Assembly: GCF_005877905.1 (NCBI RefSeq)
Contig: NZ_SWDV01000001.1
Location: 248,001-312,000, forward strand
Length of the DNA stretch: 64,000 nt
Reading direction: 5' to 3'
From: Pseudomonas nicosulfuronedens
Lineage (GTDB): Bacteria; Pseudomonadota; Gammaproteobacteria; Pseudomonadales; Pseudomonadaceae
Part shown: positions 26,735 through 36,540 of the stretch, piece after piece
Numbering within the stretch: the stretch's first letter is position 1
How the letters are laid out: each line of letters opens with the position of its first letter
Made by a program: the position numbers and the translations under genes
Notes under the pieces: model-generated
The model's database searches: none
What the model was told of the DNA's origin: nothing
Seen by the model: the letters and a program-made list of their open reading frames with translations, nothing else

Positions 26735-28093
26735 ATGTCCTCCCCGCGTCTCTGGCTGCGCAACCCGCTGGCCATCTTCACCGCTAACGATCAGGACGCC
26801 CGTGGCGGCATCGTCGTCCAGGACGGCCGCATCGTCGAACTGGTCGCCGCCGGCCAGCAGCCCTCGGCTCCCGTCCAGCAGACCTTCGACGCCAGCCAGC
26901 ACGTGCTGACGCCCGGCCTGATCAACACCCACCACCACTTCTACCAGACCCTCACCCGCGCCTGGGCGCCGGTGGTGAACCAGCCGCTGTTCCCCTGGCT
27001 GAAGACCCTCTACCCAGTGTGGGCGCGCCTGACTCCCGAGCAGCTCGGCGTGGCCACCAAGGTAGCGCTGGCCGAACTGCTGCTGTCGGGCTGCACCACC
27101 GCCGCCGACCACCACTACCTGTTCCCCGACGGCCTGGAGCAGGCTATCGATGTGCAGGCCGGCGTGGTCCAGGAGCTGGGCATGCGCGCCATGCTCACCC
27201 GTGGCTCCATGAGCCTGGGCGAAGCCGACGGTGGCCTGCCACCGCAGCAGACCGTGCAGAGCGCCGAGGCCATCCTCGACGACAGCCAGCGGCTGATCCG
27301 CGAGTATCACCAACGCGGCGAAGGCGCCCAGGTGCAGATCGCCCTGGCGCCCTGCTCACCGTTCTCGGTGACCCCGGAAATCATGCGCGCCAGCGCTGAA
27401 CTGGCGGAGCGCGAGGACGTGCGCCTGCACACCCACCTCGCGGAAACCCTCGACGAGGAAGACTTCTGCCTGCAGCGTTTCGGCCAGCGCACCGTGGACT
27501 ACCTGGACAGCGTCGGCTGGCTCGGCCCGCGCACCTGGCTGGCTCACGGCATCCACTTCAACGACGAGGAAATCCGTCGCCTGGGCGAAGCCGGCACCGG
27601 CGTCTGCCACTGCCCCAGCTCGAACATGCGCCTGGCGTCGGGCATCTGCCCCACCGTAGCGCTGGAAGCAGCCGGCGCGCCGGTGGGCATCGGCGTAGAC
27701 GGCTCGGCCTCCAACGATGCTTCCAACATGATCCTCGAAGCCCGCCAGGCCCTGTACATCCAGCGCCTGCGCTACGGCGCCGAGCAGATCACCCCGGAAC
27801 GCGCGCTGGGCTGGGCCACCCGAGGGTCAGCGAAACTCATCGGCCGCAGCGACATCGGCGAGCTGGCCGTGGGCAAGCAGGCCGACCTGGCGCTGTTCAA
27901 GCTCGACGAACTGCGCTTCTCCGGCAGCCACGACCCGCTGTCGGCCCTGCTGCTGTGCGGCGCCGACAAGGCCGACCGGATCATGATCGGCGGCACCTGG
28001 CGAGTCATCGACGGTGAAGTCGAAGGCCTCGACCTCAAGCGCCTGATCGCCGACCACACCCAGGCGGCGCGCAAGCTGCTCGGTACGCTGTAA
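26735..28093 (+). CDS. 8-oxoguanine deaminase (amidohydrolase superfamily)
   Basis: Predicted to deaminate 8-oxoguanine (and possibly related purines) to uric acid, as shown for the P. aeruginosa PA0142 enzyme that this 452-residue protein resembles. Metal and active-site residues of the TRZ/ATZ group are visible: HHHFYQTLTRAW (HxH-type), HTHLAETL, WLAHGIHF with HCPSSNMRLASG, and GVDGSASNDASN containing the catalytic aspartate. GGAGA at 26722-26726 supports ATG 26735. Urate would come from this enzyme and from XdhAB, placing two routes to urate within 15 kb. An ordinary guanine deaminase is the main alternative. Confidence 0.8.
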   Translation: MSSPRLWLRNPLAIFTANDQDARGGIVVQDGRIVELVAAGQQPSAPVQQTFDASQHVLTPGLINTHHHFYQTLTRAWAPVVNQPLFPWLKTLYPVWARLTPEQLGVATKVALAELLLSGCTTAADHHYLFPDGLEQAIDVQAGVVQELGMRAMLTRGSMSLGEADGGLPPQQTVQSAEAILDDSQRLIREYHQRGEGAQVQIALAPCSPFSVTPEIMRASAELAEREDVRLHTHLAETLDEEDFCLQRFGQRTVDYLDSVGWLGPRTWLAHGIHFNDEEIRRLGEAGTGVCHCPSSNMRLASGICPTVALEAAGAPVGIGVDGSASNDASNMILEARQALYIQRLRYGAEQITPERALGWATRGSAKLIGRSDIGELAVGKQADLALFKLDELRFSGSHDPLSALLLCGADKADRIMIGGTWRVIDGEVEGLDLKRLIADHTQAARKLLGTL

Positions 28094-28120
28094 TCCCCCA
28101 TAACCCCGCAACCTGCTCTT

Positions 28121-28204
28121 CGTAGGATGGCGTGGAGCGAAGCGATACCCATCGAAGCGTGGCTGGCAAGGCCGATGGGTATCGCAAGCTCCACCCATCC
28201 TACG
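28121..28204. repeat. REP pair, GTAGGATGG family (RAYT-associated)
   Basis: Left copy GTAGGATGGCGTGGAGCG...ATACCCATC and right inverted copy GATGGGTATCGC...CCACCCATCCTAC. The arms GATGGGT/ACCCATC form the hairpin and GTAG the foot. The left member has GGCGTGG, the right lacks the extra C, as in the copies at 34916 and 50797. Confidence 0.88.
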
Positions 28205-28257
28205 ATCCCCTGTACCCCGACCTCTCATCGGAGCAACCGGAACGTCTACTCCTGAAA

Positions 28258-28285
28258 GGCGCATAACGCGCCAGCGTTATCCGCC
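28258..28285. repeat. GGATAACGC-type palindromic repeat
   Basis: GGCGCATAACGC-GCCA-GCGTTATCCGCC, an imperfect hairpin also found at 28258, 35028, 44313 and 57344 in variant forms; a further small dispersed family. The remaining gap to 28490 shows no gene. Confidence 0.65.
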
Positions 28286-28492
28286 GACAGACCTTCCCTC
28301 CACACTCGAAGCGTGGCTCCGGATGCCATTCCGGCGGGCACGTTTTGCCATCGAAAAATCGCCACAACCCGCGCCACACAAGGGCTGCGCACTACCGCCC
28401 GTCGCCATCCAAGCAACCAAGATGAACGGTCATTCACTGAAAACCCCTCTAGATCAAGGGTCTATCCCCTGTGACGGGAATATGCCGTCAGT

Positions 28493-28520
28493 TTGACATC
28501 ACGCTTTGGCACTCTAGTTT
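28493..28520 (+). promoter_or_regulatory. Candidate promoter of the che2-region transcript
   Basis: TTGACA (28493-28498), a 16-base spacer, then TAGTTT (28515-28520) in an AT-rich stretch, about 85 bases upstream of the first gene of the chemotaxis block. The -35 is perfect and the -10 weak. Confidence 0.4.
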
Positions 28521-28606
28521 TAAATCGCCAGGCCGAATTCCTGCTCAAGACGTTGTCAGCAGCCGTTTGGCCCGGTTACCGGCGCCCGGCAATGGAGTGC
28601 ACTTCA

Positions 28607-29794
28607 ATGCGCGATTCACAGTTGAACCCCCAGGCGGTTCAAGAAGCCGGCCAGGATTGGCCGCGGCGCCTCATCATCCAGACCCTGCCGTGGGCGGTCG
28701 TCGCGGGGCTTTGCGCGGTCGGCGTGCCGTTCTGGTGGATGCTGCCGATCGGTTGGGTTTCCAGCCTGGTGCTGTGCAGCTTGCTGTGCGGCGCCAACAA
28801 GGTCAGCGCCGATACGCAGGTGGTCGCGTTGCAGGCCGACGAGTTGCCGCGCTGGCGTCCGCTGCAGGAAGGCGTGGAAGGCCACCTGGCCTCGCTCAAC
28901 GGCCACACCCACCAGATCGACAACCTCCTGCACCAGGCTATCCGTCAGCTGACCGACAGCTTCCATGCCCTTGCCGAGCGCATCGACACCCAGCGCGGCC
29001 TGTCCCACTCGCTGATCGAGCGCTACGACGGCCGCGGCCACCTGGACGGCGATATCGACTTCCAGCGCTTCATCCACGCCACCCAGGAAACCCTCGGGCT
29101 GTTCGTCGAAGCCACCCTGGAGACCAGCCGCACCTCGCAGCAACTGGTCGAGCGCATGGACCGAGTGACCCACAAGATCGCCGAGATCCTCCAGTCCACC
29201 CAGGACATGGACGCCATCGCCAAGCAGACCAACCTGCTGGCCCTCAACGCCGCCATCGAGGCCGCCCGCGCCGGAGAGAGCGGCCGCGGATTCGCCGTGG
29301 TGGCCGACGAAGTGCGCGCGCTGTCCACCCGCTCCACGCACTTCTCGCAGGCCATCCGTGAACACGTCGACGTGGTCTACCACGAGATCAAGGACGCCGA
29401 GGGCGCCATCAGCCAGCTGGCCGACAAGGACATGACCTTCGCCCTGGATTCGCGCAAGAAGATCCAGACCATGCTCGACGACCTCGACGCCATGAACCAG
29501 CACACCGTGAAGGTGGTGCAGGAGCTGGACCGTATCTCCCTGGAAGTGGGCGACGGCGTCAACGCCGCGGTCACCGCCCTGCAGTTCCAGGACATGAGCA
29601 GCCAGCTGCTCGGGCAGATCGGCAAGCACAGCGCCCGCCTCGGCGCCCTCGCCGTCGGCCTGGGCGCGCTGGATGGCCGCGAGCCCGGCGAGTGGGGCGA
29701 GCGCCTGCGCGGCGAGATCAGCGAACTCGGCCGCCCCCTGAGCAACCCGGTCGCCCAGACCAGCCTCAGCGCTGGCGAGGTCGAACTGTTCTGA
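28607..29794 (+). CDS. Chemoreceptor-like signalling protein without periplasmic domain
   Basis: 395 residues. A hydrophobic pair of segments at about 25-65 ([20 protein letters not shown] and [18 protein letters not shown]) anchors it with virtually no periplasmic loop. There is no HAMP; a helical linker leads to a shortened methyl-accepting signalling domain with the tip [21 protein letters not shown] (about 205-225) and [16 protein letters not shown], a phrase typical of MCP-like proteins tied to Che2/phosphatase functions. ATG 28607 has GGAG at 28594-28597; the frame upstream is not supported. It heads the chemotaxis block as cttP does in P. aeruginosa, but I do not claim orthology. Confidence 0.82.
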   Translation: MRDSQLNPQAVQEAGQDWPRRLIIQTLPWAVVAGLCAVGVPFWWMLPIGWVSSLVLCSLLCGANKVSADTQVVALQADELPRWRPLQEGVEGHLASLNGHTHQIDNLLHQAIRQLTDSFHALAERIDTQRGLSHSLIERYDGRGHLDGDIDFQRFIHATQETLGLFVEATLETSRTSQQLVERMDRVTHKIAEILQSTQDMDAIAKQTNLLALNAAIEAARAGESGRGFAVVADEVRALSTRSTHFSQAIREHVDVVYHEIKDAEGAISQLADKDMTFALDSRKKIQTMLDDLDAMNQHTVKVVQELDRISLEVGDGVNAAVTALQFQDMSSQLLGQIGKHSARLGALAVGLGALDGREPGEWGERLRGEISELGRPLSNPVAQTSLSAGEVELF

Positions 29795-29820
29795 ACTGAA
29801 GGCAAGGCAGGAGTCCCGAC

Positions 29821-29871
29821 ATGCTGCAGTCCGTCTTCGAATACCTGGCCAACCTCGCCCTCATCGGCTGA
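29821..29871 (+). CDS. Possible 16-residue micropeptide between the receptor-like gene and cheY
   Basis: ATG at 29821 with an ideal AGGAG at 29809-29813 (7-base spacing) opens a frame of 16 codons: MLQSVFEYLANLALIG, stop at 29869-29871. The peptide is hydrophobic and could form a short amphipathic helix. It sits in the 169-base gap in a presumed operon. It might be a real small protein, a leader peptide or chance; conservation is the test. Confidence 0.35.
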   Translation: MLQSVFEYLANLALIG

Positions 29872-29963
29872 GCCCCCCACACCATTTCCGCGCGCCGGGA
29901 TGGCGCGAGTTTCTGTGCGCCTGGCGACAACAAACGCATTGCAATCCGAGGAGAAACAACGCA

Positions 29964-30329
29964 ATGGGAAAGCAGATTCTGATCGTCGATGACTCGGCCT
30001 CGATCCGGCAGATGCTGAGCTTCACGCTCAAGTCCGCCGGCTACGAGGTGGACGAGGCCGTGGACGGCAAGGACGGCCTGGGCAAGGCCCAGCGCAAGTC
30101 CTACAACCTGGTCTTCACCGACCAGAACATGCCGAACATGGACGGCCTGTCGCTGATCCGCAGCCTGCGCGACATGGCCGGCTACCGCAGCACGCCGATC
30201 CTGATGCTCACCACCGAATCCAGCGATGCCATGAAGCAGCAGGGCAAGAGCGCCGGCGCCACCGGCTGGCTGGTCAAGCCGTTCGACCCGCCGAAACTGC
30301 TGGAAGTGACCCGCAAGGTCCTGCCCTAG
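29964..30329 (+). CDS. cheY: CheY-type response regulator of the Che2 pathway
   Basis: Single-domain receiver of 121 residues: acidic pocket DDSAS (Asp 9-10), phospho-acceptor in FTDQNMP (Asp about 54), Thr in LTTESS (about 82) and the lysine in VKPFDP (about 104). GAGGAG lies nine bases upstream. It begins cheY-cheA-cheW-aer2-cheR-cheD-cheB. In P. aeruginosa the Che2 pathway does not drive flagellar motility directly and is linked to Aer2, an oxygen-binding receptor. Confidence 0.95.
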   Translation: MGKQILIVDDSASIRQMLSFTLKSAGYEVDEAVDGKDGLGKAQRKSYNLVFTDQNMPNMDGLSLIRSLRDMAGYRSTPILMLTTESSDAMKQQGKSAGATGWLVKPFDPPKLLEVTRKVLP

Positions 30330-30340
30330 GGGAACCCGGA

Positions 30341-32245
30341 ATGGCGACTGGTATGGAGCAATTCCTCCAGGTGTTCTTCGAGGAAACCGACGAACACCTG
30401 GCGACCCTCGAACTCCTGCTGATCGGGCTCGACCTCGATCAGCCTGACGCCGAGACGCTCAATGGCATTTTTCGCGCGGCGCACTCGATCAAGGGTTCCA
30501 GCGGCATGTTCGGCTTCGATGACCTGACCGCCGTGACCCACGAGCTGGAGACGCTGCTCGACCGCATCCGCTGCGGGCAGACCTCCCTGCACGTGGACAT
30601 GATCGGCGTGTTCCTCGAAGCCCGCGACGTCCTGCAGCGCCTGCTCGATGCGCACCGCAGCCAGGTACCCGATCCGGACGTACCCGTGGCCGCCACCGTG
30701 GAACGCCTGCGCGCCTGGCTGGCAGAACCCGTCGCGGCTGCCGCCGATGACGGCTTCGGCCTGTTCGACGCTGTTCCCGCAGCGGTTGAAAGCAGCGCCA
30801 GCGACGACGATGCCTTCGGCTTCTTCGACGAAGCGCCCGGCACTCCCGGCGCCAGCGAAAGCAGCGCCAGCAGCGACGACGACTTCGGCTTCTTCGACGA
30901 CGCCCCCGGCGCGCCGGACGCTACGACCGTCGAACCCTACGGCATCTTCGACAAGGCACCGGGCGCCCCCACGGCCGCTGCCGTCGCGGCTCCCAGTGAA
31001 CAACCCAAGGCCGCGCTCACTGCCGCCGCCAAGCCGGCCGTCCGCGCCGACAGCGAATCCAGCTCGATCCGCGTCAGCGTCGAGAAGATCGACAGCCTGA
31101 TCAACCTGGTCGGCGAGCTGGTGATCACCCAGGCCATGCTCAGCCAGCTCAGCGAGGACCTCGACCCCACCCACTTCGAGCGCCTGCAGCAGGCCCTGGC
31201 GCAGCTGGAACACAACACCCGCGACCTGCAGGAATCGGTGATGTCGATCCGCATGCTGCCGATCAGCTTCATCTTCAGCCGCTTCCCGCGCCTGGTGCAC
31301 GACACCTCCGCACGCCTGGGCAAGCAGGTCGAACTGATCCTCCAGGGCGAGCACACCGAGCTGGACAAGAGCGTCATTGAAAAGCTCAGCGACCCGCTCA
31401 CCCACATCGTCCGCAACAGCATCGACCACGGCATCGAGACACCCGCCGAACGCCTGGCCGCCGGCAAGCCGGCCCAGGGTTCGGTGAAGCTCGCCGCCAG
31501 CCATCAAGGCGGCAGTGTGGTGGTGGAGATCTCCGATGACGGCCGTGGCCTGTCCCGCGAACGCATCCTCGCCAAGGCCCGCGAGAAGGGCCTGCCGGTG
31601 CACGACGGGATGACCGATGCAGAGGTCTGGCAGCTGATCTTCATGCCGGGTTTCTCCACCGCCGAGGCGGTCACCGAGCTGTCCGGCCGGGGCGTGGGCA
31701 TGGACGTGGTGCGGCGCAACATCCAGGCCATGGGCGGGCGCATCGACATCGATTCGGCACCTGGCATGGGCACCCGCATGAGCATCCGCCTGCCGCTGAC
31801 CCTGGCCATCCTCGACGGCCTGATCGTCGCCGTGGAGCAGGTCAACTACGTGGTGCCGCTGACCTACATCGTCGAATCGCTGCAGGCCCGCGCCGACGAC
31901 GTGCGCGGCCTGGCCGGCGAGGAATCGACGGTGATCCGCGTACGCGGCGAGTACCTGCCGCTGTTCTCCCTCAACCAGCTGCTGCGCATCGGCGCGGCAC
32001 CCGTGCCGCCGGAACAGGGGATCGTGGTGATCCTCGAATCCGAGGGCAAGAGTTTCGCCCTGCAGGTGGACGAACTGGTCGGCCAGCAGCAGGTAGTGAT
32101 CAAGAGCCTGGAACAGAACTTCCGCCGGATCGACGGGATCGCCGGCGCCACCATCATGGGCGACGGCAGCGTCGCCCTGATCCTCGACGTCGATGCCCTG
32201 CCGCGTCTGGCAGCACAAGGAGAATCCACCCATGAGCGCAGCTGA
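30341..32245 (+). CDS. cheA: CheA sensor histidine kinase with four FGFFD-type repeats replacing P2
   Basis: 634 residues. P1/Hpt domain with phospho-His in [10 protein letters not shown] (about residue 48); P3 dimerisation helix pair and P4 ATPase with N-box [13 protein letters not shown]1 EISDDGRGL and G2 [10 protein letters not shown]5 CheW-like regulatory domain from about 490. Between P1 and P3 there is no recognisable P2; instead about 75 residues hold four spaced copies of a short motif: GFGLFD (138), AFGFFDEAP (159), DFGFFDDAP (183), PYGIFDKAP (199), joined by Ser/Ala/Asp-rich linkers. These could be docking sites for CheY/CheB. The stop overlaps cheW by 14 bases. Confidence 0.95.
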   Translation: MATGMEQFLQVFFEETDEHLATLELLLIGLDLDQPDAETLNGIFRAAHSIKGSSGMFGFDDLTAVTHELETLLDRIRCGQTSLHVDMIGVFLEARDVLQRLLDAHRSQVPDPDVPVAATVERLRAWLAEPVAAAADDGFGLFDAVPAAVESSASDDDAFGFFDEAPGTPGASESSASSDDDFGFFDDAPGAPDATTVEPYGIFDKAPGAPTAAAVAAPSEQPKAALTAAAKPAVRADSESSSIRVSVEKIDSLINLVGELVITQAMLSQLSEDLDPTHFERLQQALAQLEHNTRDLQESVMSIRMLPISFIFSRFPRLVHDTSARLGKQVELILQGEHTELDKSVIEKLSDPLTHIVRNSIDHGIETPAERLAAGKPAQGSVKLAASHQGGSVVVEISDDGRGLSRERILAKAREKGLPVHDGMTDAEVWQLIFMPGFSTAEAVTELSGRGVGMDVVRRNIQAMGGRIDIDSAPGMGTRMSIRLPLTLAILDGLIVAVEQVNYVVPLTYIVESLQARADDVRGLAGEESTVIRVRGEYLPLFSLNQLLRIGAAPVPPEQGIVVILESEGKSFALQVDELVGQQQVVIKSLEQNFRRIDGIAGATIMGDGSVALILDVDALPRLAAQGESTHERS

Positions 32246-32717
32246 AGCCAGCGCCGCAAGCAGCCCGGTGCAGGAATACCTGACCTTCACCCTGGGCCGC
32301 GAGGAATACGCCATCGACATCCTGCGCGTGCAGGAGATCCGGGGTTACGACCAGGTCACGGCGATCGCCAACGCCCCCGCCTTCATCAAGGGTGTGATCA
32401 ACCTGCGCGGCGCCATCGTTCCCATCGTCGACCTGCGCATCAAGTTCAACCTGGCCGACATCAGCTACGACCAGTTCACCGTGGTGATCATCCTCAACGT
32501 CGGCCGGCGCATCGTCGGTGCGGTGGTGGATTCGGTCTCCGACGTGATCGCCCTGGCCGGCGATGAGATCAAGCCGCGCCCCGAATTCGCCGCCAGCTTC
32601 GACACCGAGTACCTGCTGGGCCTGGCCACCGCCGGTGAGCGAATGCTCATCCTGGTGGACATCGAAAAACTCATGACCAGCCGTGAAATGGCGCTGGTCG
32701 ACGAAACCGCCGCCTGA
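32232..32717 (+). CDS. cheW: CheW coupling protein
   Basis: 161-residue scaffold linking Aer2 to CheA. Conserved CheW blocks: [34 protein letters not shown] and the C-terminal [13 protein letters not shown] 32232 with GGAGAA at 32219-32224 is used; the longer frame from 32193 overlaps cheA. It follows cheA by overlap and precedes aer2 by 21 bases, so the signalling core is one operon. Confidence 0.95.
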   Translation: MSAAEASAASSPVQEYLTFTLGREEYAIDILRVQEIRGYDQVTAIANAPAFIKGVINLRGAIVPIVDLRIKFNLADISYDQFTVVIILNVGRRIVGAVVDSVSDVIALAGDEIKPRPEFAASFDTEYLLGLATAGERMLILVDIEKLMTSREMALVDETAA

Positions 32718-32738
32718 TCGCGACCGAGGACAAACAAC

Positions 32739-34763
32739 ATGGGTCTGTTCAACGCACACGCCGTGGCGCAGCAACGCGCCGACCGCATCACCGCCCTCCT
32801 CCACAGCCTGGTGGACGGCAACCTCGACGTCGCCATCGGCGAAGCGCCAGCCGCTGGCTACGAGCGTCTCTACGACGGCCTGCGCAGCATCCAGCGCAAC
32901 CTGCGCGAGCAGCGCGCCGAGCAGACCCAGGTGGAAGCCCTGGAAGCCGGCCTGGTGGAGATGACCCGCCAGCATGAGCTGGGCTGGATCGACGAGGTGA
33001 TCCAGGTGGACAAGTTCGCCGGCCGCCCGGCACGCATTGCCAAGGGCATCAATGACCTGGTCGCCGCGCACATCGCGGTGAAGATGCGAGTCGTCGCCAC
33101 CGTCACCGCCTACGGCAAGGGCGATTACTCGGTGGACATGGATCGTCTGCCGGGCAAGAAGGCCATCATCACCGAGGCCATCGACGGCGTGCGCGACAGC
33201 CTCAAGGCCAACGCCGATGCCGCCGAGTACAACGCGCGAATCAAGAGCGCGCTGGATAACGTGTCGGCCAACGTGATGATCGCCAACAACGACCTCGAGA
33301 TCATCTACATGAACCGCACGGTGACCGAGATGCTCGGCAACGCCGAGGCCGACATCCGCAAACAGCTGCCGAACTTCAACGCCAGCCGCCTGATGGGCGC
33401 CAACATCGACATGTTCCACAAGAACCCGGCGCACCAGCGCGGCATGCTCGCGCACCTGACCGCGCGGCATAAGGCCGAACTGAACCTGGGCGGCCGCCGC
33501 TTCGCCCTGGACGTGGTGCCGGTGTTCAACGATGCCGGCGAGCGCCTGGGTTCGGCCGTGCAGTGGACCGACCGCACCGAGGAGTTCCGTGCCGAGCAGG
33601 AGGTCTCGCAACTGGTGGACGCCGCCGTCGCCGGCGACTTCAGCAAGCGCATCGAGGCCTCGAACAAGGAGGGCTTCTTCCTGAAGATCGCCACCGGCCT
33701 GAACAACCTGGTGGACACCGCCGACAAGGGCCTGCGTGACGTCACCCGCGTGCTCGGCGCACTGGCCCAGGGCGACCTGACCCAGCGTATCGACGCCGAC
33801 TACCAGGGCACCTTCGGCGAGCTCAAGGACTACGCCAACGAGACCGCGCAGAGCCTGTCGCGCATGCTCGGGCAGATCCGCGAAGCGGCCGACACCATCC
33901 ACACCGCCGCCAGCGAGATCGCCAGCGGCAACGCCGAGCTTTCCACCCGTACCGAGCAGCAGGCCTCCAGCCTGGAAGAAACCGCTTCGAGCATGGAAGA
34001 GCTCACCAGCACCGTGAAGCTCAACGCCGAGAACGCCCGCCAGGCCAACTCGCTGGCAGTGAATGCGTCCGAAGTCGCCACCGAAGGCGGCAGCGTGGTG
34101 CAGAAGGTGGTGGGCACCATGTCGGCGATCAACGACTCGGCGCGCAAGATCGCCGACATCATCGGGGTGATCGACGGCATCGCCTTCCAGACCAACATCC
34201 TCGCGCTCAACGCCGCGGTGGAAGCAGCGCGCGCCGGCGAGCAGGGCCGCGGCTTCGCGGTGGTGGCCGGTGAGGTGCGCACCCTGGCGCAGCGCTCCGC
34301 CGCCGCCGCCAAGGAGATCAAGACGCTGATCAACGACTCGGTGGACAAGGTCGAGAGCGGCAACACCCTGGTCGCCCAGGCCGGGCAGACCATGAGCGAC
34401 ATCGTGGTGGCGATCAAGCGCGTCACCGACATCATGGCCGAGATCGCCGCTGCATCCGCCGAGCAGAGCAGCGGCATCGAGGAAGTGAACGGCGCCGTGT
34501 CGCAGATGGACGAGATGACCCAGCAGAACGCCGCGCTGGTGGAAGAAGCCGCCGCCTCGGCCGAGGCCCTGCAGGAGCAGGCCGGCATGCTCAACCAGCA
34601 GGTCGGGGTGTTCAAGCTCGAATCCATCGCGGCCACCGTGGTGCCGCTGGCCTCCGCCCGCCCGGCCCGCGCCGAGCCGGCCGCGCACACCTCGCGCGCC
34701 GCCCGTGGCGTGGCCAAGGCGGTGCGCGCCAAGGGCAAGGAAGACGACTGGGAAGAGTTCTGA
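32739..34763 (+). CDS. aer2: Aer2/McpB, soluble haem-PAS chemoreceptor with CheR/CheB tether
   Basis: 674-residue cytosolic receptor. Order: three consecutive HAMP units (about 1-165), a PAS domain (about 170-290; [13 protein letters not shown]) carrying the candidate haem histidine region [10 protein letters not shown] and the tryptophan of [10 protein letters not shown] that contacts bound oxygen in the P. aeruginosa protein, two further HAMPs (about 300-375) and a signalling helix bundle with tip [21 protein letters not shown]. The last five residues DWEEF are the pentapeptide tether for CheR and CheB. No membrane segment. Length and domain order match Aer2 of P. aeruginosa. Confidence 0.95.
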   Translation: MGLFNAHAVAQQRADRITALLHSLVDGNLDVAIGEAPAAGYERLYDGLRSIQRNLREQRAEQTQVEALEAGLVEMTRQHELGWIDEVIQVDKFAGRPARIAKGINDLVAAHIAVKMRVVATVTAYGKGDYSVDMDRLPGKKAIITEAIDGVRDSLKANADAAEYNARIKSALDNVSANVMIANNDLEIIYMNRTVTEMLGNAEADIRKQLPNFNASRLMGANIDMFHKNPAHQRGMLAHLTARHKAELNLGGRRFALDVVPVFNDAGERLGSAVQWTDRTEEFRAEQEVSQLVDAAVAGDFSKRIEASNKEGFFLKIATGLNNLVDTADKGLRDVTRVLGALAQGDLTQRIDADYQGTFGELKDYANETAQSLSRMLGQIREAADTIHTAASEIASGNAELSTRTEQQASSLEETASSMEELTSTVKLNAENARQANSLAVNASEVATEGGSVVQKVVGTMSAINDSARKIADIIGVIDGIAFQTNILALNAAVEAARAGEQGRGFAVVAGEVRTLAQRSAAAAKEIKTLINDSVDKVESGNTLVAQAGQTMSDIVVAIKRVTDIMAEIAAASAEQSSGIEEVNGAVSQMDEMTQQNAALVEEAAASAEALQEQAGMLNQQVGVFKLESIAATVVPLASARPARAEPAAHTSRAARGVAKAVRAKGKEDDWEEF

Positions 34764-34915
34764 TCGGGCGGGGCTGAAGGATGGCGGTGGCCGGAGCAAT
34801 GGGAGGGTCGGCCGCCGCGGGCGGGCCAGGGATGGCCACGGATGTGCGCCCCATTCTGCTCGCTTCAATCTGCCCGAGGCGAGCTCCTGCACCGACCTGC
34901 AAATCTGACGCCTGC

Positions 34916-34998
34916 GTAGGATGGCGTGGAGCGCAGCGATACCCATCAATGCATCCCACCGCAGCAGCATGGGTATCGCTGCGCTCCACCCATCCTAC
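34916..34998. repeat. REP pair, GTAGGATGG family, inside the che2 operon
   Basis: Left copy with GGCGTGG and right inverted copy CCACCCATCCTAC, arms as at 28121. It lies in the 326-base gap that separates aer2 from cheR; the rest of the gap holds no gene. Confidence 0.9.
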
Positions 34999-35027
34999 GG
35001 AGCTGTCCCGATCCAGCGCATGAAGTT

Positions 35028-35058
35028 GGGCGCATAACGCCACAGGCGTTATCAGCCC
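35028..35058. repeat. GGATAACGC-type palindromic repeat in the aer2-cheR gap
   Basis: GGGCGCATAACGCC-ACA-GGCGTTATCAGCCC, imperfect hairpin, 31 bases before the cheR start. Confidence 0.65.
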
Positions 35059-35089
35059 TAGGCAATCCGCCTACCACCGAGACCAACCG

Positions 35090-35932
35090 ATGTCGATCCA
35101 CCTGCCCGCCCCCGAGCACGAATTCCACTACACCCGCCGGGACTTCCAGCAGGTGCGCGAGCGCTTGTACCAGCATGCCGGCATCAGCCTCTCGGAGAAC
35201 AAGCAGCAGCTGGTCTACAGCCGCCTGTCACGGCGACTGCGCAGCCTGCGCCTGGGCAGCTTCGCCGAGTACTTCGTCTACCTGGAAAACCACGAGGAAG
35301 AGTGGCAGCAGTTCGTCAACGCACTGACCACCAACCTCACCGCCTTCTTCCGCGAGAAGCACCACTTCGACCACCTCGGCCGCTTCGCCGCCGAGCAGGT
35401 GCAGGACCATCAGCCGCTGCGGTTCTGGTCCACCGCCTCGAGCACCGGCGAGGAGCCCTACTCCATGGCCATGACGCTGGTGGACGCGCTGGGCAGCTTC
35501 GCCCCGCCCATCGAGCTGATCGCTTCGGATATCGACACCGGCGTGCTCGGCCAGGCACGCCAGGGCATCTATCCACTGGAGCGCATCGAGGCACTGAGCC
35601 CGGCGCAGAAGAAGCGCTTCTTCCTCCGTGGCACCGGCGGCAACGCCGGCAAGGCACGGGTGGTGCGCGAGCTGCGGCAGATGATCGACTACCGGCAGAT
35701 CAACCTGCTCGACCGCGACTGGGGCATTGCCGGCGGCCTGGACGCGATCTTCTGCCGCAACGTGATGATCTACTTCGACAAGCCGACCCAGACCCGCCTG
35801 CTCGAACGCATGGTGCGCCTGCTGCGGCCCGGTGGGCTGTTCTTCGCCGGGCACTCGGAAAACTTCGTCCACGCCAGCCACCTGGTGCGTTCGGTGGGGC
35901 GTACGACCTACCAGGCGGTGGAGAGCCACTGA
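35090..35932 (+). CDS. cheR: CheR, chemoreceptor methyltransferase of the Che2 pathway
   Basis: S-adenosylmethionine-dependent methylation of receptor glutamates, chiefly Aer2 through its DWEEF tail. The 280-residue protein has an N-terminal helical domain with the conserved LTTNLTAFFREKHHF, the SAM-binding STASSTGEEPYSMAM (about 117-131), SDIDTGVL and the RNVMIYFDK motif. No extra TPR domain. It is separated from aer2 by a repeat-filled gap, but overlaps cheD by one base (TGATG), so cheR-cheD-cheB remain coupled. Confidence 0.94.
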   Translation: MSIHLPAPEHEFHYTRRDFQQVRERLYQHAGISLSENKQQLVYSRLSRRLRSLRLGSFAEYFVYLENHEEEWQQFVNALTTNLTAFFREKHHFDHLGRFAAEQVQDHQPLRFWSTASSTGEEPYSMAMTLVDALGSFAPPIELIASDIDTGVLGQARQGIYPLERIEALSPAQKKRFFLRGTGGNAGKARVVRELRQMIDYRQINLLDRDWGIAGGLDAIFCRNVMIYFDKPTQTRLLERMVRLLRPGGLFFAGHSENFVHASHLVRSVGRTTYQAVESH

Positions 35933-36525
35933 TGGGCGCAGCCCTGGACCAACCCAATCGCTACTACGACCCACGCTTCGGCATGGAAGCGGTGAAGCTG
36001 CTGCCCGGCGAGTGCTACGTCACCGCCGAGCCGCTGATGCTGGTCACGGTGCTCGGCTCCTGCGTCTCCGTCTGCCTGCGCGACCGCAGCAGCGGGCTGG
36101 GCGGCATGAACCACTTCATGCTGCCCGGCGACACGGGTGTGCAAGGTCTGCTGTCCAACTCCGGGCGCTACGGCGTGCATGCCATGGACCTGCTGATCAA
36201 TGGCCTGATGCGTCGCGGCGCCCAGCGCCGGTACTTCGAAGCCAAGGTGTTCGGCGGCGGCTCGGTGCTGAAGAACCTCAGCGCCGACGTCGGCCAGCGC
36301 AACGTCGAGTTCGTCCTGCAGTATCTGGAGGACGAGGGCATTCCACTGGCCGCCCAGGACCTGCTCGACGTGCACCCGCGCAAGGTCTATTTCTTCCCCG
36401 GCAGCGGCCGGGTGCTGGTGCGCAAGCTGCGCACCCTGGCCAACGACACGGTACTGCAGCGCGAGCGGCAGTACTGCCAGCAACTGTCCCGTCGGGAGCG
36501 CGGCGGGAGCATCGACCTGTTCTGA
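35932..36525 (+). CDS. cheD: CheD, receptor glutamine deamidase
   Basis: Deamidates specific glutamines of chemoreceptors. In the 197-residue product the catalytic cysteine lies in TVLGSCVSVCLRD (about residue 39) and the histidine and threonine/serine region in GGMNHFMLPGD, as in CheD. A C-terminal stretch (RRERGGSIDLF) ends the protein. The frame continues from upstream inside cheR, but the ATG at 35932 overlapping the cheR stop is the start. cheB follows 15 bases on with AAGGAGG. Confidence 0.93.
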   Translation: MGAALDQPNRYYDPRFGMEAVKLLPGECYVTAEPLMLVTVLGSCVSVCLRDRSSGLGGMNHFMLPGDTGVQGLLSNSGRYGVHAMDLLINGLMRRGAQRRYFEAKVFGGGSVLKNLSADVGQRNVEFVLQYLEDEGIPLAAQDLLDVHPRKVYFFPGSGRVLVRKLRTLANDTVLQRERQYCQQLSRRERGGSIDLF

Positions 36526-36540
36526 AAGGAGGGACGCCCG

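Noticed and set aside
28500-28520. Sigma-54 promoter at TTTGGCACTCTAG upstream of the receptor-like gene
   Set aside because: The -24 GG is present but no GC occurs ten bases later; the sigma-70-type boxes fit better.
32154-34970. 938-codon minus-strand frame opposite aer2
   Set aside because: Composition is the reverse of aer2 repeats (Gly/His/Leu-rich), no domain or ribosome site.
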